A DNA stretch of 64,000 nucleotides, taken from positions 1 through 64,000 of the forward strand of contig NZ_JAJNCU010000001.1 in the NCBI RefSeq assembly GCF_021026095.1, given 5' to 3'. Positions 17,859 through 26,351 of this stretch are shown here, piece by piece (positions within the stretch are counted from its first letter, which is position 1; every line of letters starts with the position of its first letter). The position numbers and the translations under genes are program-made. The notes under the pieces were generated by a model that saw nothing but the letters and a program-made list of their open reading frames with translations, had not been told where the DNA came from and did not search any database. The DNA is from Salinicoccus halitifaciens. GTDB lineage: Bacteria; Bacillota; Bacilli; Staphylococcales; Salinicoccaceae.

Positions 17859-18344
17859 ATGGAGAAAATCAGCAATCTAATCGCAACAATTGAAAAATTC
17901 CTCTCTATTTTGCTTATAGCTGGAATTACACTGGTTCTATTTATACATGTTATTTTTAGGTACATATTAAATGACCCCATTTATTGGGCAAGCGAAGCCA
18001 GCATATTCATGATGGCTTGGGCTACATTTCTTGGGGGAAGTTTAGGTTTAAAGTATAAAATGCAATCATCATTTACCTTTTTTATAAATAGGCTCACTGC
18101 AGCACAGCGAAGGGTTTTGAGCATCATAACCCATATACTGATGTTAGGTTTTTTAGGACTTCTGATTTATGTCAGTTTTGAATGGGTTTTATCTCTATCC
18201 GGAAGTTCTTCCAGTTCTTTGAGAATACCTATGTGGATCCCGTATTCATGTGTCCCGGTTGGATTGACATTCGCATTCATACATTTGCTAAATCATCTGG
18301 TTAATTTATTCAAAGGTCAAGAAGAGGAGGAGGCTGTTGTATGA
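17859..18344 (+). CDS. TRAP transporter small membrane subunit (second system)
   Basis: DctQ-family protein of 161 residues with four hydrophobic segments and the characteristic I-F-R-Y-I-L-N-D-P motif near residues 33-41. RBS AAGGAGGAGG precedes the ATG. It ends with an ATGA overlap into dctM. Together with DctM and the upstream lipoprotein it forms a complete TRAP transporter. Confidence 0.85.
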   Translation: MEKISNLIATIEKFLSILLIAGITLVLFIHVIFRYILNDPIYWASEASIFMMAWATFLGGSLGLKYKMQSSFTFFINRLTAAQRRVLSIITHILMLGFLGLLIYVSFEWVLSLSGSSSSSLRIPMWIPYSCVPVGLTFAFIHLLNHLVNLFKGQEEEEAVV

Positions 18345-19618
18345 TCATTGTAACCATACTTATATTCATTCTTCTTCTGTTTATAGGAATGCCAATTTCG
18401 TTGGTCTTGATTATTTCATCATTGTCCTACCTTCTTCTGACAGGTAATCTGGATTTGCTGAACTCTGTACCGCAGCAAATGTTTTCAGGGATTAATAACA
18501 GCGGATTGCTGGCGATTCCCTTGTTCATGCTGGCAGGAGAATTGATGAACTCCGGAGGGATAACCACACGGTTGATTACTTTCTCCAAATCCATAATAGG
18601 ACATTTAAGAGGAGGACTCGCTTATGTTGCTGTCATAGCTAATATGTTCCTTGCCTCCATATTGGGTTCGGCGAATGCACAGGCAGCAATGATGAGTAAA
18701 GTTATGGTGCCGGAGATGGAACGTGAAGGGTATGACCGGGGATTTGCTTCAGCGCTCACCTTGTCATCTTCCATAGTCGCACCTGTCATCCCGCCAAGTA
18801 TGCTATTCATTATATATGGCACATTGAGCGGCGCATCGATCGGCACATTATTCCTCGCCGGAATTGTACCAGGTGTGATGCTGGGACTGAGTTTCATGCT
18901 CATCATCATATATTTAAGCAAAAAAAATAATTTTCCAAAAAGTGAACGTCCGCCTGTTAAGGAGATGACAATAAATTTTTTTCAAGTGATACCAGCTCTC
19001 TTGATACCATTCATCATCATCTTTGGTATATTGAGTGGCATCTTTACGCCAACAGAGTCAGCTGCTGTGGCATGTATTCTTGCAGTCATCCTCGGCTTTT
19101 CTTATAAACAGCTAAAAATCAAAAATATACCTGAAATTTTAAAAAGTACAGCAATCAGTACAGCTGTCATCACCTTTTTAATAGTTATGGCGAATGTGTT
19201 CGGGTTCATTCTCGCTTTCGAAAGAATACCTCAGTTGATTACTGAGACGATGTTAAGTCTTTCTGAAAATCCAATTGTATTCCTGCTTCTGGTCAATATA
19301 TTGCTACTTTTGTTGGGGACTGTATTGGATGGTATAGCGGCATTGATTATACTGGTGCCTGTCTTTACTCCTTTACTGCCAATTTATGATGTGGATCCTG
19401 TACATTTTGGTGTAATCATAACAATCAACTTGACCATAGGTTTAATGACACCGCCAGTAGGAACCGGGTTGTTCATAGTTTCATCCATAGCTAAAGTCAC
19501 CTTGGAAAGATTATTGAAGTCAATGTTTCCTTTTTTAGTAGTAGCAATCATCATGTTGCTGGTCATTACTTATTGGGAAGATGCCATATTGTGGATTCCC
19601 AATCTATATTCAGAATAA
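18341..19618 (+). CDS. TRAP transporter large permease subunit (second system)
   Basis: DctM-family permease of 425 residues, strongly hydrophobic throughout, with the family segments G-S-A-N-A-Q-A-A-M-M-S-K near residue 110 and V-I-P-P-S-M near residue 150. It overlaps dctQ by 4 bp and is followed by a strong terminator, so the transporter unit ends here and the catabolic genes at 19.9 kb begin a new transcript. Confidence 0.87.
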   Translation: MIIVTILIFILLLFIGMPISLVLIISSLSYLLLTGNLDLLNSVPQQMFSGINNSGLLAIPLFMLAGELMNSGGITTRLITFSKSIIGHLRGGLAYVAVIANMFLASILGSANAQAAMMSKVMVPEMEREGYDRGFASALTLSSSIVAPVIPPSMLFIIYGTLSGASIGTLFLAGIVPGVMLGLSFMLIIIYLSKKNNFPKSERPPVKEMTINFFQVIPALLIPFIIIFGILSGIFTPTESAAVACILAVILGFSYKQLKIKNIPEILKSTAISTAVITFLIVMANVFGFILAFERIPQLITETMLSLSENPIVFLLLVNILLLLLGTVLDGIAALIILVPVFTPLLPIYDVDPVHFGVIITINLTIGLMTPPVGTGLFIVSSIAKVTLERLLKSMFPFLVVAIIMLLVITYWEDAILWIPNLYSE

Positions 19619-19629
19619 ATTTTACATGC

Positions 19630-19659
19630 TGAGCAACTCGTTGGAGTTGCTCTTTTTTT
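19630..19659 (+). terminator. Terminator after the second TRAP operon
   Basis: GAGCAACTC pairs with GAGTTGCTC around GTTG and is followed by seven T. A textbook rho-independent terminator. Confidence 0.92.
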
Positions 19660-19914
19660 ATTGAAACTAAAATTTTTATATTTTAGATAAGAATTTTCAG
19701 ATAATATCACCATGTGAAATTATCAAGTTGTTGGATGAAAGGGCTTACATTATAGTTTAGATAATACATATTTCAGATTAAGGAGGAAAAATTTTATGGA
19801 GTAATTATTAACATTTAGAATTTTCCTGATTTTACTAAGTCTCTATCAGGAAATTCAATGCATCATATTTAAACTAAATATAACTTAGGAATAAGTTGGA
19901 GGAGGAATCTTTAA
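19660..19914 (+). promoter_or_regulatory. Leader of the aromatic catabolic operon, with a two-codon mini-ORF and a stem-loop
   Basis: The region must contain the promoter of the monooxygenase operon. A near-perfect ribosome site AAGGAGGA (19780-19787) is followed at 19796 by ATG GAG TAA, a two-codon frame. Downstream, GAATTTTCCTGAT (19818-19830) pairs with ATCAGGAAATTC (19845-19856), with one bulge and no T-run. The real RBS GGAGGAGGAA of the monooxygenase follows. This may be a translated regulatory leader or the scar of a lost gene. GATAAT/ATTATC arms near 19700-19726 could be an operator. Confidence 0.45.
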
Positions 19915-21408
19915 ATGAGCATAAGAACAGGACAAGAGTTCATCGATTCAATCAGGAAGCAAAAACCGGACATTTGGTTAGGTGGAAAGAAAATTGAAAA
20001 TGTGGTCGACCATCCATACTTTGAACAACCAGTAAAAGAGATTGCAAAGTTGTATGACATGCAGCATGATCCGGAGTATCAAGATGAGATCACCCATATT
20101 TGTGAGGAGACAGGCGAGCGAATTAATAACTCTTTCCTTAATCCGACGGAACCTGAACATATTCAAATGAGAAGACGTCTATTTGAAGTGTGGGCCGAGT
20201 CCACTTTTGGACTCATGGGAAGAACGCCCGATTTTCTTAATACAGTAGTGACAGGCATGGCTGCAAATGACTGGTTCTACAGGAATTATGGAGAAGAATA
20301 TGGGGATAATATAGTCAACTATTATAAATATATCAGGGACAATGATTTATTTTTAACGCATGCAATTGTGAATCCGCAGAATGACAGAAGCCAGTCTTCC
20401 CATGGACAACAGGATGAATTCACTCATCTGGGTGTCGTTAAGGAAACTGAAGAAGGTCTGGTCGTCAGAGGTGCGAAAATGCTGGCCACGCTTGCCCCTA
20501 TTACAAACGAAGTGATCATTTACTCTTACCCTGGCTTCAGTCCTGGAGACGAGAAATATGCAATATCATTTGCACTTCCAATCGACACACCGGGATTGCG
20601 TTTATACTGTCGTGAACAAGCCCAGTCTGGAGAGCGTTCCACCTGGGATCACCCACTGGCTTCCCGGTTTGAAGAGTCAGATGCTCTGCTTGTATTTAAT
20701 GATGTTCTTGTACCTTGGGAGAGGGTTTTCATCAATCAGAACGTGGAAGCAGGGAACAGACTTTACGCAGGCACAGGTGTCAATCAGCAGCCTTCACATC
20801 AGTCAGCTGTCAGGGGTCTTGCCAAGCTTTCCTTCGTTTCCGACGTTGCTTGCTCTGTGGCAGACAGCATAGGAGTGGATGGATTCTTAAATGTACAAAA
20901 TCAACTCTCAGAGTTGATTCAATCTGCAGAAGTTATCAGGGCTTTGGTCAGAACGGCAGAAAGGGAATACGAAGTGACTGCAACAGGAGAACTCAGACCG
21001 AACATCGTCCCGCTTGAAACGATACGGGGATTGTTACCTCACACATATCCAAAAGCAATTCAAATTTTACAGACGATCGGTGCAGGAGGGTTATTGATGT
21101 CACCGACTGAAGCAGATTTTAATAATCCTGAAATTGCTGATCAAATGGAGCAATACTATGTAGGCCGAACAGATGTGACGTCAGAAGACCGAGTCAGGTT
21201 GTTCAAACTGGCCTGGGATTTATGTGGTGAAGCATTTGGTCAAAGACTGGTCCAGTATGAGAGATATTATTCAGGAGACCCTGTCAGGAAAATGGGTATG
21301 TTCTACAATGCACATAAAAAGAAAAATCCGACTTATCCAAGAGTGGAAAGAGCATTACAAGAGGGTGCAGAGCTTTCAGAGTATGGTAAAACTCAAACAG
21401 CTAATTAA
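19915..21408 (+). CDS. FADH2-dependent aromatic hydroxylase, probable anthranilate 3-monooxygenase
   Basis: Oxygenase component of a two-component flavin-dependent monooxygenase of the HpaB family, 497 residues. The HpaB-type N-terminal domain begins [12 protein letters not shown] and contains the conserved R-S-Q-S segment near residue 160; the C-terminal part has [10 protein letters not shown] near residue 395. It needs FADH2 from a separate reductase, and one is encoded at 25844. The following genes degrade 3-hydroxyanthranilate, so the likely reaction is 3-hydroxylation of anthranilate, as in the Geobacillus thermodenitrificans system (EC 1.14.14.8), which also includes a flavin reductase and a RibF-type protein. 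4-Hydroxyphenylacetate or another phenol cannot be excluded from family membership alone. Confidence 0.8.
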   Translation: MSIRTGQEFIDSIRKQKPDIWLGGKKIENVVDHPYFEQPVKEIAKLYDMQHDPEYQDEITHICEETGERINNSFLNPTEPEHIQMRRRLFEVWAESTFGLMGRTPDFLNTVVTGMAANDWFYRNYGEEYGDNIVNYYKYIRDNDLFLTHAIVNPQNDRSQSSHGQQDEFTHLGVVKETEEGLVVRGAKMLATLAPITNEVIIYSYPGFSPGDEKYAISFALPIDTPGLRLYCREQAQSGERSTWDHPLASRFEESDALLVFNDVLVPWERVFINQNVEAGNRLYAGTGVNQQPSHQSAVRGLAKLSFVSDVACSVADSIGVDGFLNVQNQLSELIQSAEVIRALVRTAEREYEVTATGELRPNIVPLETIRGLLPHTYPKAIQILQTIGAGGLLMSPTEADFNNPEIADQMEQYYVGRTDVTSEDRVRLFKLAWDLCGEAFGQRLVQYERYYSGDPVRKMGMFYNAHKKKNPTYPRVERALQEGAELSEYGKTQTAN

Positions 21409-21481
21409 ATAATAAAAAGATAAACAGAGAAACTTTAGGATTAAGCAAAAAAATAAATTATATATTATGGAGGTTTTACTT

Positions 21482-22021
21482 ATGGTTAGAGAATTCAAAG
21501 CAGAAAGTTTACAAGGATGGATTGTTGAAAACGAGGATAAATTACAGCCACCTGTCAACAACAAAGAAATGTTCCCAGGTTCGAATATGATTGTAATGAT
21601 GGTCGGGGGACCGAATAGAAGACGTGATTTCCACGTCAGCCCAGCGGAGGAATTCTTCTATCAGATTAAGGGCGACTGTTATGTGGAAATTATCAATGAT
21701 GAAGGAAATCGTGAAGTCGTTGAGGTTAAGGAAGGGGAAGTATTCATGCTCCCGGCCAATGTCCCGCATTCACCACACCGTGTTGCTGACACAATTGGCA
21801 TGGTCATAGAAGAAAACAGAGGCGAAGGGGTGCAGGAAGACATGGTCTGGTACTGTGAAAACTGCAACCATGAAATGCACAGAGCCACAATGGAACTGAC
21901 AGATATTGCTGTTCAGATCAAGGGGGCCATCGATGAATTCAACTCCAGTAAAGAACTGAGAACTTGTGACAATTGTGGCCATGTCATGTCGGAGGAAGTT
22001 GAACTATGGAAACCAGAGTAG
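21482..22021 (+). CDS. 3-hydroxyanthranilate 3,4-dioxygenase
   Basis: Cupin-fold Fe(II) dioxygenase of about 179 residues that opens the ring of 3-hydroxyanthranilate to 2-amino-3-carboxymuconate 6-semialdehyde (ACMS). The first cupin motif R-R-D-F-H-V-S-P-A-E-E-F-F-Y gives metal ligands His and Glu, and P-A-N-V-P-H-S-P-H-R near residue 95 gives the third ligand and a substrate arginine. The C-terminus carries two C-x-x-C pairs (C-E-N-C and C-D-N-C), the rubredoxin-like iron site of bacterial forms of this enzyme. The start at 21482 follows GGAGG by 8 bases; an ATG at 21467 overlaps that site. It overlaps the decarboxylase gene by 16 bp. Confidence 0.92.
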   Translation: MVREFKAESLQGWIVENEDKLQPPVNNKEMFPGSNMIVMMVGGPNRRRDFHVSPAEEFFYQIKGDCYVEIINDEGNREVVEVKEGEVFMLPANVPHSPHRVADTIGMVIEENRGEGVQEDMVWYCENCNHEMHRATMELTDIAVQIKGAIDEFNSSKELRTCDNCGHVMSEEVELWKPE

Positions 22022-23034
22022 ATTTTCATACCCATATCATCCCTGAGGAAATTCCTGACTTTGTAGAAAAGTTTGGGGACGGAAAATGGCCGACATTGGA
22101 AAAAACATGCTCTTGCGGAGCGAACATTATGGTGGAAGGTAAAGTTTTTCGGGAAGTGACTGATCAAGTTTGGAGTCCCGAGAAGCGGATTGAAGATATG
22201 GATAGGGAAGGCGTCGACATTCAAGTGTTGTCGCCAATCCCTGTAACCTTCTCTTATTGGGCTGAAGCGGGTCAGGCTGAAGAAATGTCTAAAATACAAA
22301 ACGATTTCATCGCACAGACGGTGCAGCAATATCCCGATCGCTTCATCGGTCTTGGGACGGTGCCACTGCAAGATACTGAAGTCTCCATAAGAGAGATGGA
22401 ACGTTGTAAATATGAATTGGGTTTGAAAGGTATAGAAATTGGCACCAATATTAATGGGAAAAACCTTGATGATCCTGCATTCACCGAGTTTTTCAAAAAA
22501 GCAGAAGAGTGGGAAGTCCCTTTGTTTGTTCATCCGTGGGAAACGTTGGGAAGGGAAAGGATGCCGCGACATAATTTCATGTATACCGTCGGCATGCCGA
22601 GTGAGACGGCACTTGCTGCTGCCAGCCTTATTAACGGCGGAGTCATCGAAAAGTTCCCAGATTTGAAAGTGTGCTTTGCACACGGTGGCGGTTCTTTTCC
22701 ATATATACTCCCAAGGTTGGATCAAGGCTGGGAAGTATGGCCGGACTTGAGAAAAACCAGTAAACCACCAAGTCATTACACCAAGAACTTTTATTTTGAT
22801 TCCTTGAATTATAGTCCACAGAATTTAAAGTATCTAATTGAAAAGTTCGGCTATACGAATGTTGTCATGGGATCGGATTATCCTTTCCTGTTACGTGAAA
22901 TTCCCCCTGGAAAAGTCATTGATGATACGCCTGAGCTCGCCGATGAGGAAAGAGAAGCAGTACTTGGCCTGAATGCACTTGATTTTCTGAATATTGATAA
23001 GGAGGCACTTCTTCATGCAAACAAAAAGTCCTGA
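22006..23034 (+). CDS. ACMS decarboxylase (2-amino-3-carboxymuconate-6-semialdehyde decarboxylase)
   Basis: Amidohydrolase-superfamily metal decarboxylase, 342 residues, matching the ACMSD/NbaD family. The N-terminal metal motif V-D-F-H-T-H-I-I-P-E is at residues 5-14, then F-V-H-P-W-E near 177, C-F-A-H-G-G-G near 223 and the C-terminal metal aspartate in M-G-S-D-Y-P near 290. It converts ACMS to 2-aminomuconate 6-semialdehyde and so prevents its spontaneous cyclisation to quinolinate. The start lies inside the dioxygenase gene with RBS GGAGGAAG, and its 3' end overlaps the RidA-type gene, so the genes are translationally coupled. Confidence 0.9.
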   Translation: METRVDFHTHIIPEEIPDFVEKFGDGKWPTLEKTCSCGANIMVEGKVFREVTDQVWSPEKRIEDMDREGVDIQVLSPIPVTFSYWAEAGQAEEMSKIQNDFIAQTVQQYPDRFIGLGTVPLQDTEVSIREMERCKYELGLKGIEIGTNINGKNLDDPAFTEFFKKAEEWEVPLFVHPWETLGRERMPRHNFMYTVGMPSETALAAASLINGGVIEKFPDLKVCFAHGGGSFPYILPRLDQGWEVWPDLRKTSKPPSHYTKNFYFDSLNYSPQNLKYLIEKFGYTNVVMGSDYPFLLREIPPGKVIDDTPELADEEREAVLGLNALDFLNIDKEALLHANKKS

Positions 23035-23470
23035 AGAACAACTAGAGGAAATGGGTTTGAAACTTCCTGCTCTGCGTCCTGCTGTCGGCAGTTATGTCAG
23101 TTGCATGAGAAGCGGTAATCTGATTTTCACAGCTGGTCAAGGTGTGGACGAATACCATGGAAAGCTGGGGCGTGAATTGACGACCGAAGAAGGCTACCTC
23201 GCAGCGCGTCAGTCCATGCTTAATCTCTTAGCTGTCTTAAAAAATGAGCTGGGCGACCTTGGTAAAGTTAACAAATTCTTAAAGCTGTTGGTCATGATCA
23301 ACTCGACCGAAGAGTTTATCGAACAGCCTAAAGTAGCAAATGGAGCTTCTGACCTTTTGGAAGAATTATTTTCTGAGAAAGGGAAACACAGCCGTTCAGC
23401 AGTTGGGATGGCACAGTTACCGAACAACACGGCAATTGAAATCGAGATGGTCGTCGAAGTAAAAGAGTAG
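23015..23470 (+). CDS. RidA-family protein, probable 2-aminomuconate deaminase
   Basis: YjgF/RidA-family protein of about 151 residues. RidA features include V-S-C-M-R-S-G-N-L-I-F-T-A-G-Q near residues 30-44 and the C-terminal N-N-T-A-I-E-I-E-M-V-V-E-V. In the 3-hydroxyanthranilate meta-cleavage pathways a protein of this family removes ammonia from 2-aminomuconate to give 4-oxalocrotonate, and the gene position supports that role. I start it at 23015 because AAGGAGG lies 9 bases upstream; an in-frame TTG at 22994 is less likely. It overlaps the decarboxylase gene by 20 bp and precedes the dehydrogenase gene by 9 bp. Confidence 0.82.
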   Translation: MQTKSPEEQLEEMGLKLPALRPAVGSYVSCMRSGNLIFTAGQGVDEYHGKLGRELTTEEGYLAARQSMLNLLAVLKNELGDLGKVNKFLKLLVMINSTEEFIEQPKVANGASDLLEELFSEKGKHSRSAVGMAQLPNNTAIEIEMVVEVKE

Positions 23471-23479
23471 GAGGATAAA

Positions 23480-24946
23480 ATGAACATTGAAGTAGGGAAT
23501 ATAAAACTTATTGAAGATGCAAAGTTATTTATCGATGGTGAATATGTGGATTCTCATACAGGTGAAACTTTCGATACTATCAACCCAGCCACGAATGAAA
23601 AACTGGCTTCAGTGGCTAAAGCGGATATCACAGACACCAAACGGGCCATTGATATTGCTCACCGCACATTTGAAAGCGGAATCTGGAGTAAGATGCCAGT
23701 GGAGGAAAGATCCAAAATTCTGTGTAAAATGTCAGACTTGATTTTGGAAAAACTAGATGAACTGGCATACATTGAAACGATGGACGTGGGTAAACCAATT
23801 AGTGAAAGCAAAGGTTTTGATATACCAAGGTCAGCCTCCAATTTCAGATTCTTTGCAGAAATGATTAAATATATCACGCAGGAATATTATGAAATGAATA
23901 ATTATTATTCATATTCCCAGTATAATCCAGCCGGGGTCACGAGTTTGATAATCCCATGGAACCTACCTTTCATGCAAATGACATGGAAAGCATCAGCGGC
24001 GCTCGCAGTTGGAAACACCGTAGTGATAAAACCAGCTTCCAATACACCGCTCAGTGCACTGAAGCTCGGAGAAATTGCAAACGAAGCGGGGCTGCCGCCA
24101 GGTGTACTCAATATCATCACCGGTTCGGGTAGCGTGGTAGGTACAGAAATGTCAGTCAACCCGAAAGTAAAAAGACTCTCTTTTGTAGGAGAAACAGAAA
24201 CTGGAAAGACTGTTATGCAAAACGCAGCGAAAAGTTTAACTCCTGTTTCTTTAGAGCTAGGGGGTAAATCAGCCAATATAATTTTTGAAGATGCTGATCT
24301 TGATGAAGCAGTTGAAGGTTCCATAGAAGCCATCTTCAGAAATCAAGGAGAAATCTGTTTGGCCGGATCAAGAATCCTTGTGGAGGAAAAAGTCTATCAA
24401 CAATTCCTGGACAGGTTCGTCGAGAGGGTTAAGAAGATAAAGGTCGGCGATCCCCTGGATGAAGAGACAGATATGGGAGCTATAGTATCTAAGGACCAAT
24501 TGGGCACTGTAGAATACTACGTCCAGTTAGGATTGGATGAGGGTGCTAAGATCGCATATGGCGGAGAGAGAGTAAAAGAATTTGAGAATGGTAATTATTA
24601 TCAGCCTACAGTCGTTTATGATGTAGACAATAAAATGAGGATTGCCCAGGAGGAAATATTTGGCCCCGTCGCTGTTGTCATTCCTTTTAAGGACGAACAG
24701 GAAGCAATCGATATAGCCAATGATTCCATATATGGTTTAGCAGGGGTGGTCTGGACGAATGACTTAAGAAAAGCTCAGCGAGTCACTTCTGCTGTCGATT
24801 CAGGTTTATTATGGGTCAACTGCTGGTACATACGTGATTTACGTACACCTTTCGGTGGCTCCAAGGATAGCGGAATCGGCAGAGAAGGCGGCAAATATAG
24901 CTTTGACTTCTATTCTGAAATTAAAACAATCACAATGAAAAAATAA
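23480..24946 (+). CDS. 2-aminomuconate 6-semialdehyde dehydrogenase
   Basis: Aldehyde dehydrogenase superfamily enzyme, 488 residues, NAD-type. The catalytic elements are visible: N-L-P-F near 155 in the oxyanion region, E-L-G-G-K near 256 for the general base and N-Q-G-E-I-C-L-A-G-S-R near 290 with the catalytic cysteine, followed by E-E-I-F-G-P-V near 392. It belongs with the NbaE/AmnC-type enzymes that oxidise 2-aminomuconate 6-semialdehyde to 2-aminomuconate, the step between ACMSD and the deaminase. RBS AGGAGG precedes the ATG. Substrate specificity is inferred from context, because hydroxymuconic semialdehyde dehydrogenases are close relatives. Confidence 0.85.
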   Translation: MNIEVGNIKLIEDAKLFIDGEYVDSHTGETFDTINPATNEKLASVAKADITDTKRAIDIAHRTFESGIWSKMPVEERSKILCKMSDLILEKLDELAYIETMDVGKPISESKGFDIPRSASNFRFFAEMIKYITQEYYEMNNYYSYSQYNPAGVTSLIIPWNLPFMQMTWKASAALAVGNTVVIKPASNTPLSALKLGEIANEAGLPPGVLNIITGSGSVVGTEMSVNPKVKRLSFVGETETGKTVMQNAAKSLTPVSLELGGKSANIIFEDADLDEAVEGSIEAIFRNQGEICLAGSRILVEEKVYQQFLDRFVERVKKIKVGDPLDEETDMGAIVSKDQLGTVEYYVQLGLDEGAKIAYGGERVKEFENGNYYQPTVVYDVDNKMRIAQEEIFGPVAVVIPFKDEQEAIDIANDSIYGLAGVVWTNDLRKAQRVTSAVDSGLLWVNCWYIRDLRTPFGGSKDSGIGREGGKYSFDFYSEIKTITMKK

Positions 24947-25012
24947 AAGGCTTAATATGAAGTATTTATTGAATCAATATAATCTATTATAAATAGAAGT
25001 GAAGGTGCGGAA

Positions 25013-25807
25013 ATGAAAGTTACTGAGGAGATTAATAGCGAAATTATTGAGTACTTATTGTATGCGGAAAGAGACGCACATGAAGTACTTAAAATAACAA
25101 ACGAATATCCCGAACTGAATATAGAACAGGCTTATAAGATTCAAAAAGGGTTACTGGAAAAGCGAATAAAAGAAAACAATACGGAAAAAGTCGGCATAAA
25201 GCTAGGGTTGACCAGTAAAGCGAAACAAGAAATGATGGGCGTGAATGAGCCGATTTATGGAGATTTACATGCCGACATGAGAGAGGAAAGCGATCAGCCA
25301 ATCAGTTGTTCAGATTTGATTCACCCCAAAATTGAACCGGAAATCGCTTTTTTCATAGAGGAAGATATAGTTGGGAGTAATATCTCCGAAGATGATATTT
25401 TAAAAGCGACAAAGTATATAGCGCCTGCCTTAGAAATTATCGACAGCAGATATAAAGATTTTAAGTTTACTCTTGTTGATGTAGTAGCGGATAATTGTTC
25501 TTCTTCTAAATTTTTGGTCGGCGAAAAAACTTTATTAAATGAAGAAATTGATTTAGGTAATATTCAGATGTCTATGGATAAAAATGAAGTAACAGTACAA
25601 ACCGGTGTAAGTTCAGCTGTATTGGGACATCCGCTCACAGCTATGGCTTGGGCAGCGAATCTGCTGATTGAAAATGGAGGTGGCTTCAAGAAAGGTGATA
25701 TTGTGCTCAGTGGTGCCATCACTGAAGCTGTCACAGTTGAACCTGGAGACACTATTTCAGCTGAATTTGACTATATTGGGGCAATTAAGGCATCATTCTC
25801 CGAATAG
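25013..25807 (+). CDS. 4-oxalocrotonate decarboxylase / 2-oxopent-4-enoate hydratase family (paralogue A)
   Basis: Fumarylacetoacetase-like (MhpD/XylI family) enzyme of 264 residues. Family motifs are K-L-G-L-T-S-K-A-K near residue 64, E-P-E-I-A-F near 107, E-I-I-D-S-R near 141 and D-N-C-S-S near 159, which include the Mg-binding acids. The family contains both 4-oxalocrotonate decarboxylases and 2-oxopent-4-enoate hydratases. A second paralogue lies at 27195-27968, so the pair probably supplies both successive steps after 2-aminomuconate deamination. I cannot tell which does which. This copy is AT-rich like the genes before it, whereas paralogue B is GC-rich. Confidence 0.8.
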   Translation: MKVTEEINSEIIEYLLYAERDAHEVLKITNEYPELNIEQAYKIQKGLLEKRIKENNTEKVGIKLGLTSKAKQEMMGVNEPIYGDLHADMREESDQPISCSDLIHPKIEPEIAFFIEEDIVGSNISEDDILKATKYIAPALEIIDSRYKDFKFTLVDVVADNCSSSKFLVGEKTLLNEEIDLGNIQMSMDKNEVTVQTGVSSAVLGHPLTAMAWAANLLIENGGGFKKGDIVLSGAITEAVTVEPGDTISAEFDYIGAIKASFSE

Positions 25808-25843
25808 AGCGGAAGTAATTCAAATACTTGAAGGAGTGGTATC

Positions 25844-26320
25844 ATGGATGATCGTCAGTTTAGAAATGCAATGGGTAAATTTGCTACAGGTGTCAACGTA
25901 ATCGCAACAGAGGTGGACGGTGAAACTTACGGCATGACAGCCAATGCATTCATGTCGGTCTCACTCGATCCAAAACTCATCGTCATCTCAATCGGAGACA
26001 AAGCAAAGATGCTGGAGCGCATCAGGGAGAGCGGCAAATTCTCGGTCAACGTGTTGTCTTGTGAGCAGCAGGAAGAATCCATGCGCTTTGCAGGCCAGAA
26101 GCAGTTCGAGGATAAGTTCGAATTCGATGAACTCGCCGGTGTGCCGGTCGTGGAAAACGCAGTCTGCCAATTGTCATGCGAAGTGTACAACGAACACACC
26201 GAAGGGGACCATGTTCTCTTCATCGGAAAAGTCAATGACTTGGCTATGACAGAAGCGGATCCGTTGATTTTCAACTGCGGAAAATACAGAAGACTGGAAG
26301 CTATGGAAGAAGTTAAATAA
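25844..26320 (+). CDS. Flavin reductase (HpaC-like), reductase partner of the hydroxylase
   Basis: FMN-binding split-barrel flavin:NAD(P)H reductase of 158 residues. It begins D-D-R-Q-F-R-N-A-M-G-K-F-A-T-G-V, typical of the family, with G-M-T-A-N-A-F near residue 29-35 for flavin binding and S-V-S-L-D-P-K-L near 37-44. It should make free reduced FAD for the HpaB-type hydroxylase encoded 4.4 kb upstream. The adjacent RibF-like gene would supply FAD. RBS AAGGAG precedes the ATG. The coding sequence shows the beginning of a shift from AT-rich to GC-rich codon use. Confidence 0.85.
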   Translation: MDDRQFRNAMGKFATGVNVIATEVDGETYGMTANAFMSVSLDPKLIVISIGDKAKMLERIRESGKFSVNVLSCEQQEESMRFAGQKQFEDKFEFDELAGVPVVENAVCQLSCEVYNEHTEGDHVLFIGKVNDLAMTEADPLIFNCGKYRRLEAMEEVK

Positions 26321-26351
26321 TTATATTTAAACCTTAAAGGGGATGTTGGAA

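Noticed and set aside
21913-22776. Minus-strand frame of 287 codons opposite the ACMS decarboxylase gene
   Set aside because: Antisense to a well-supported gene; composition and lack of motifs mark it as a shadow.
22994-23014. Longer N-terminus of the RidA-type protein
   Set aside because: The region contains the AAGGAGG ribosome site for the ATG at 23015.
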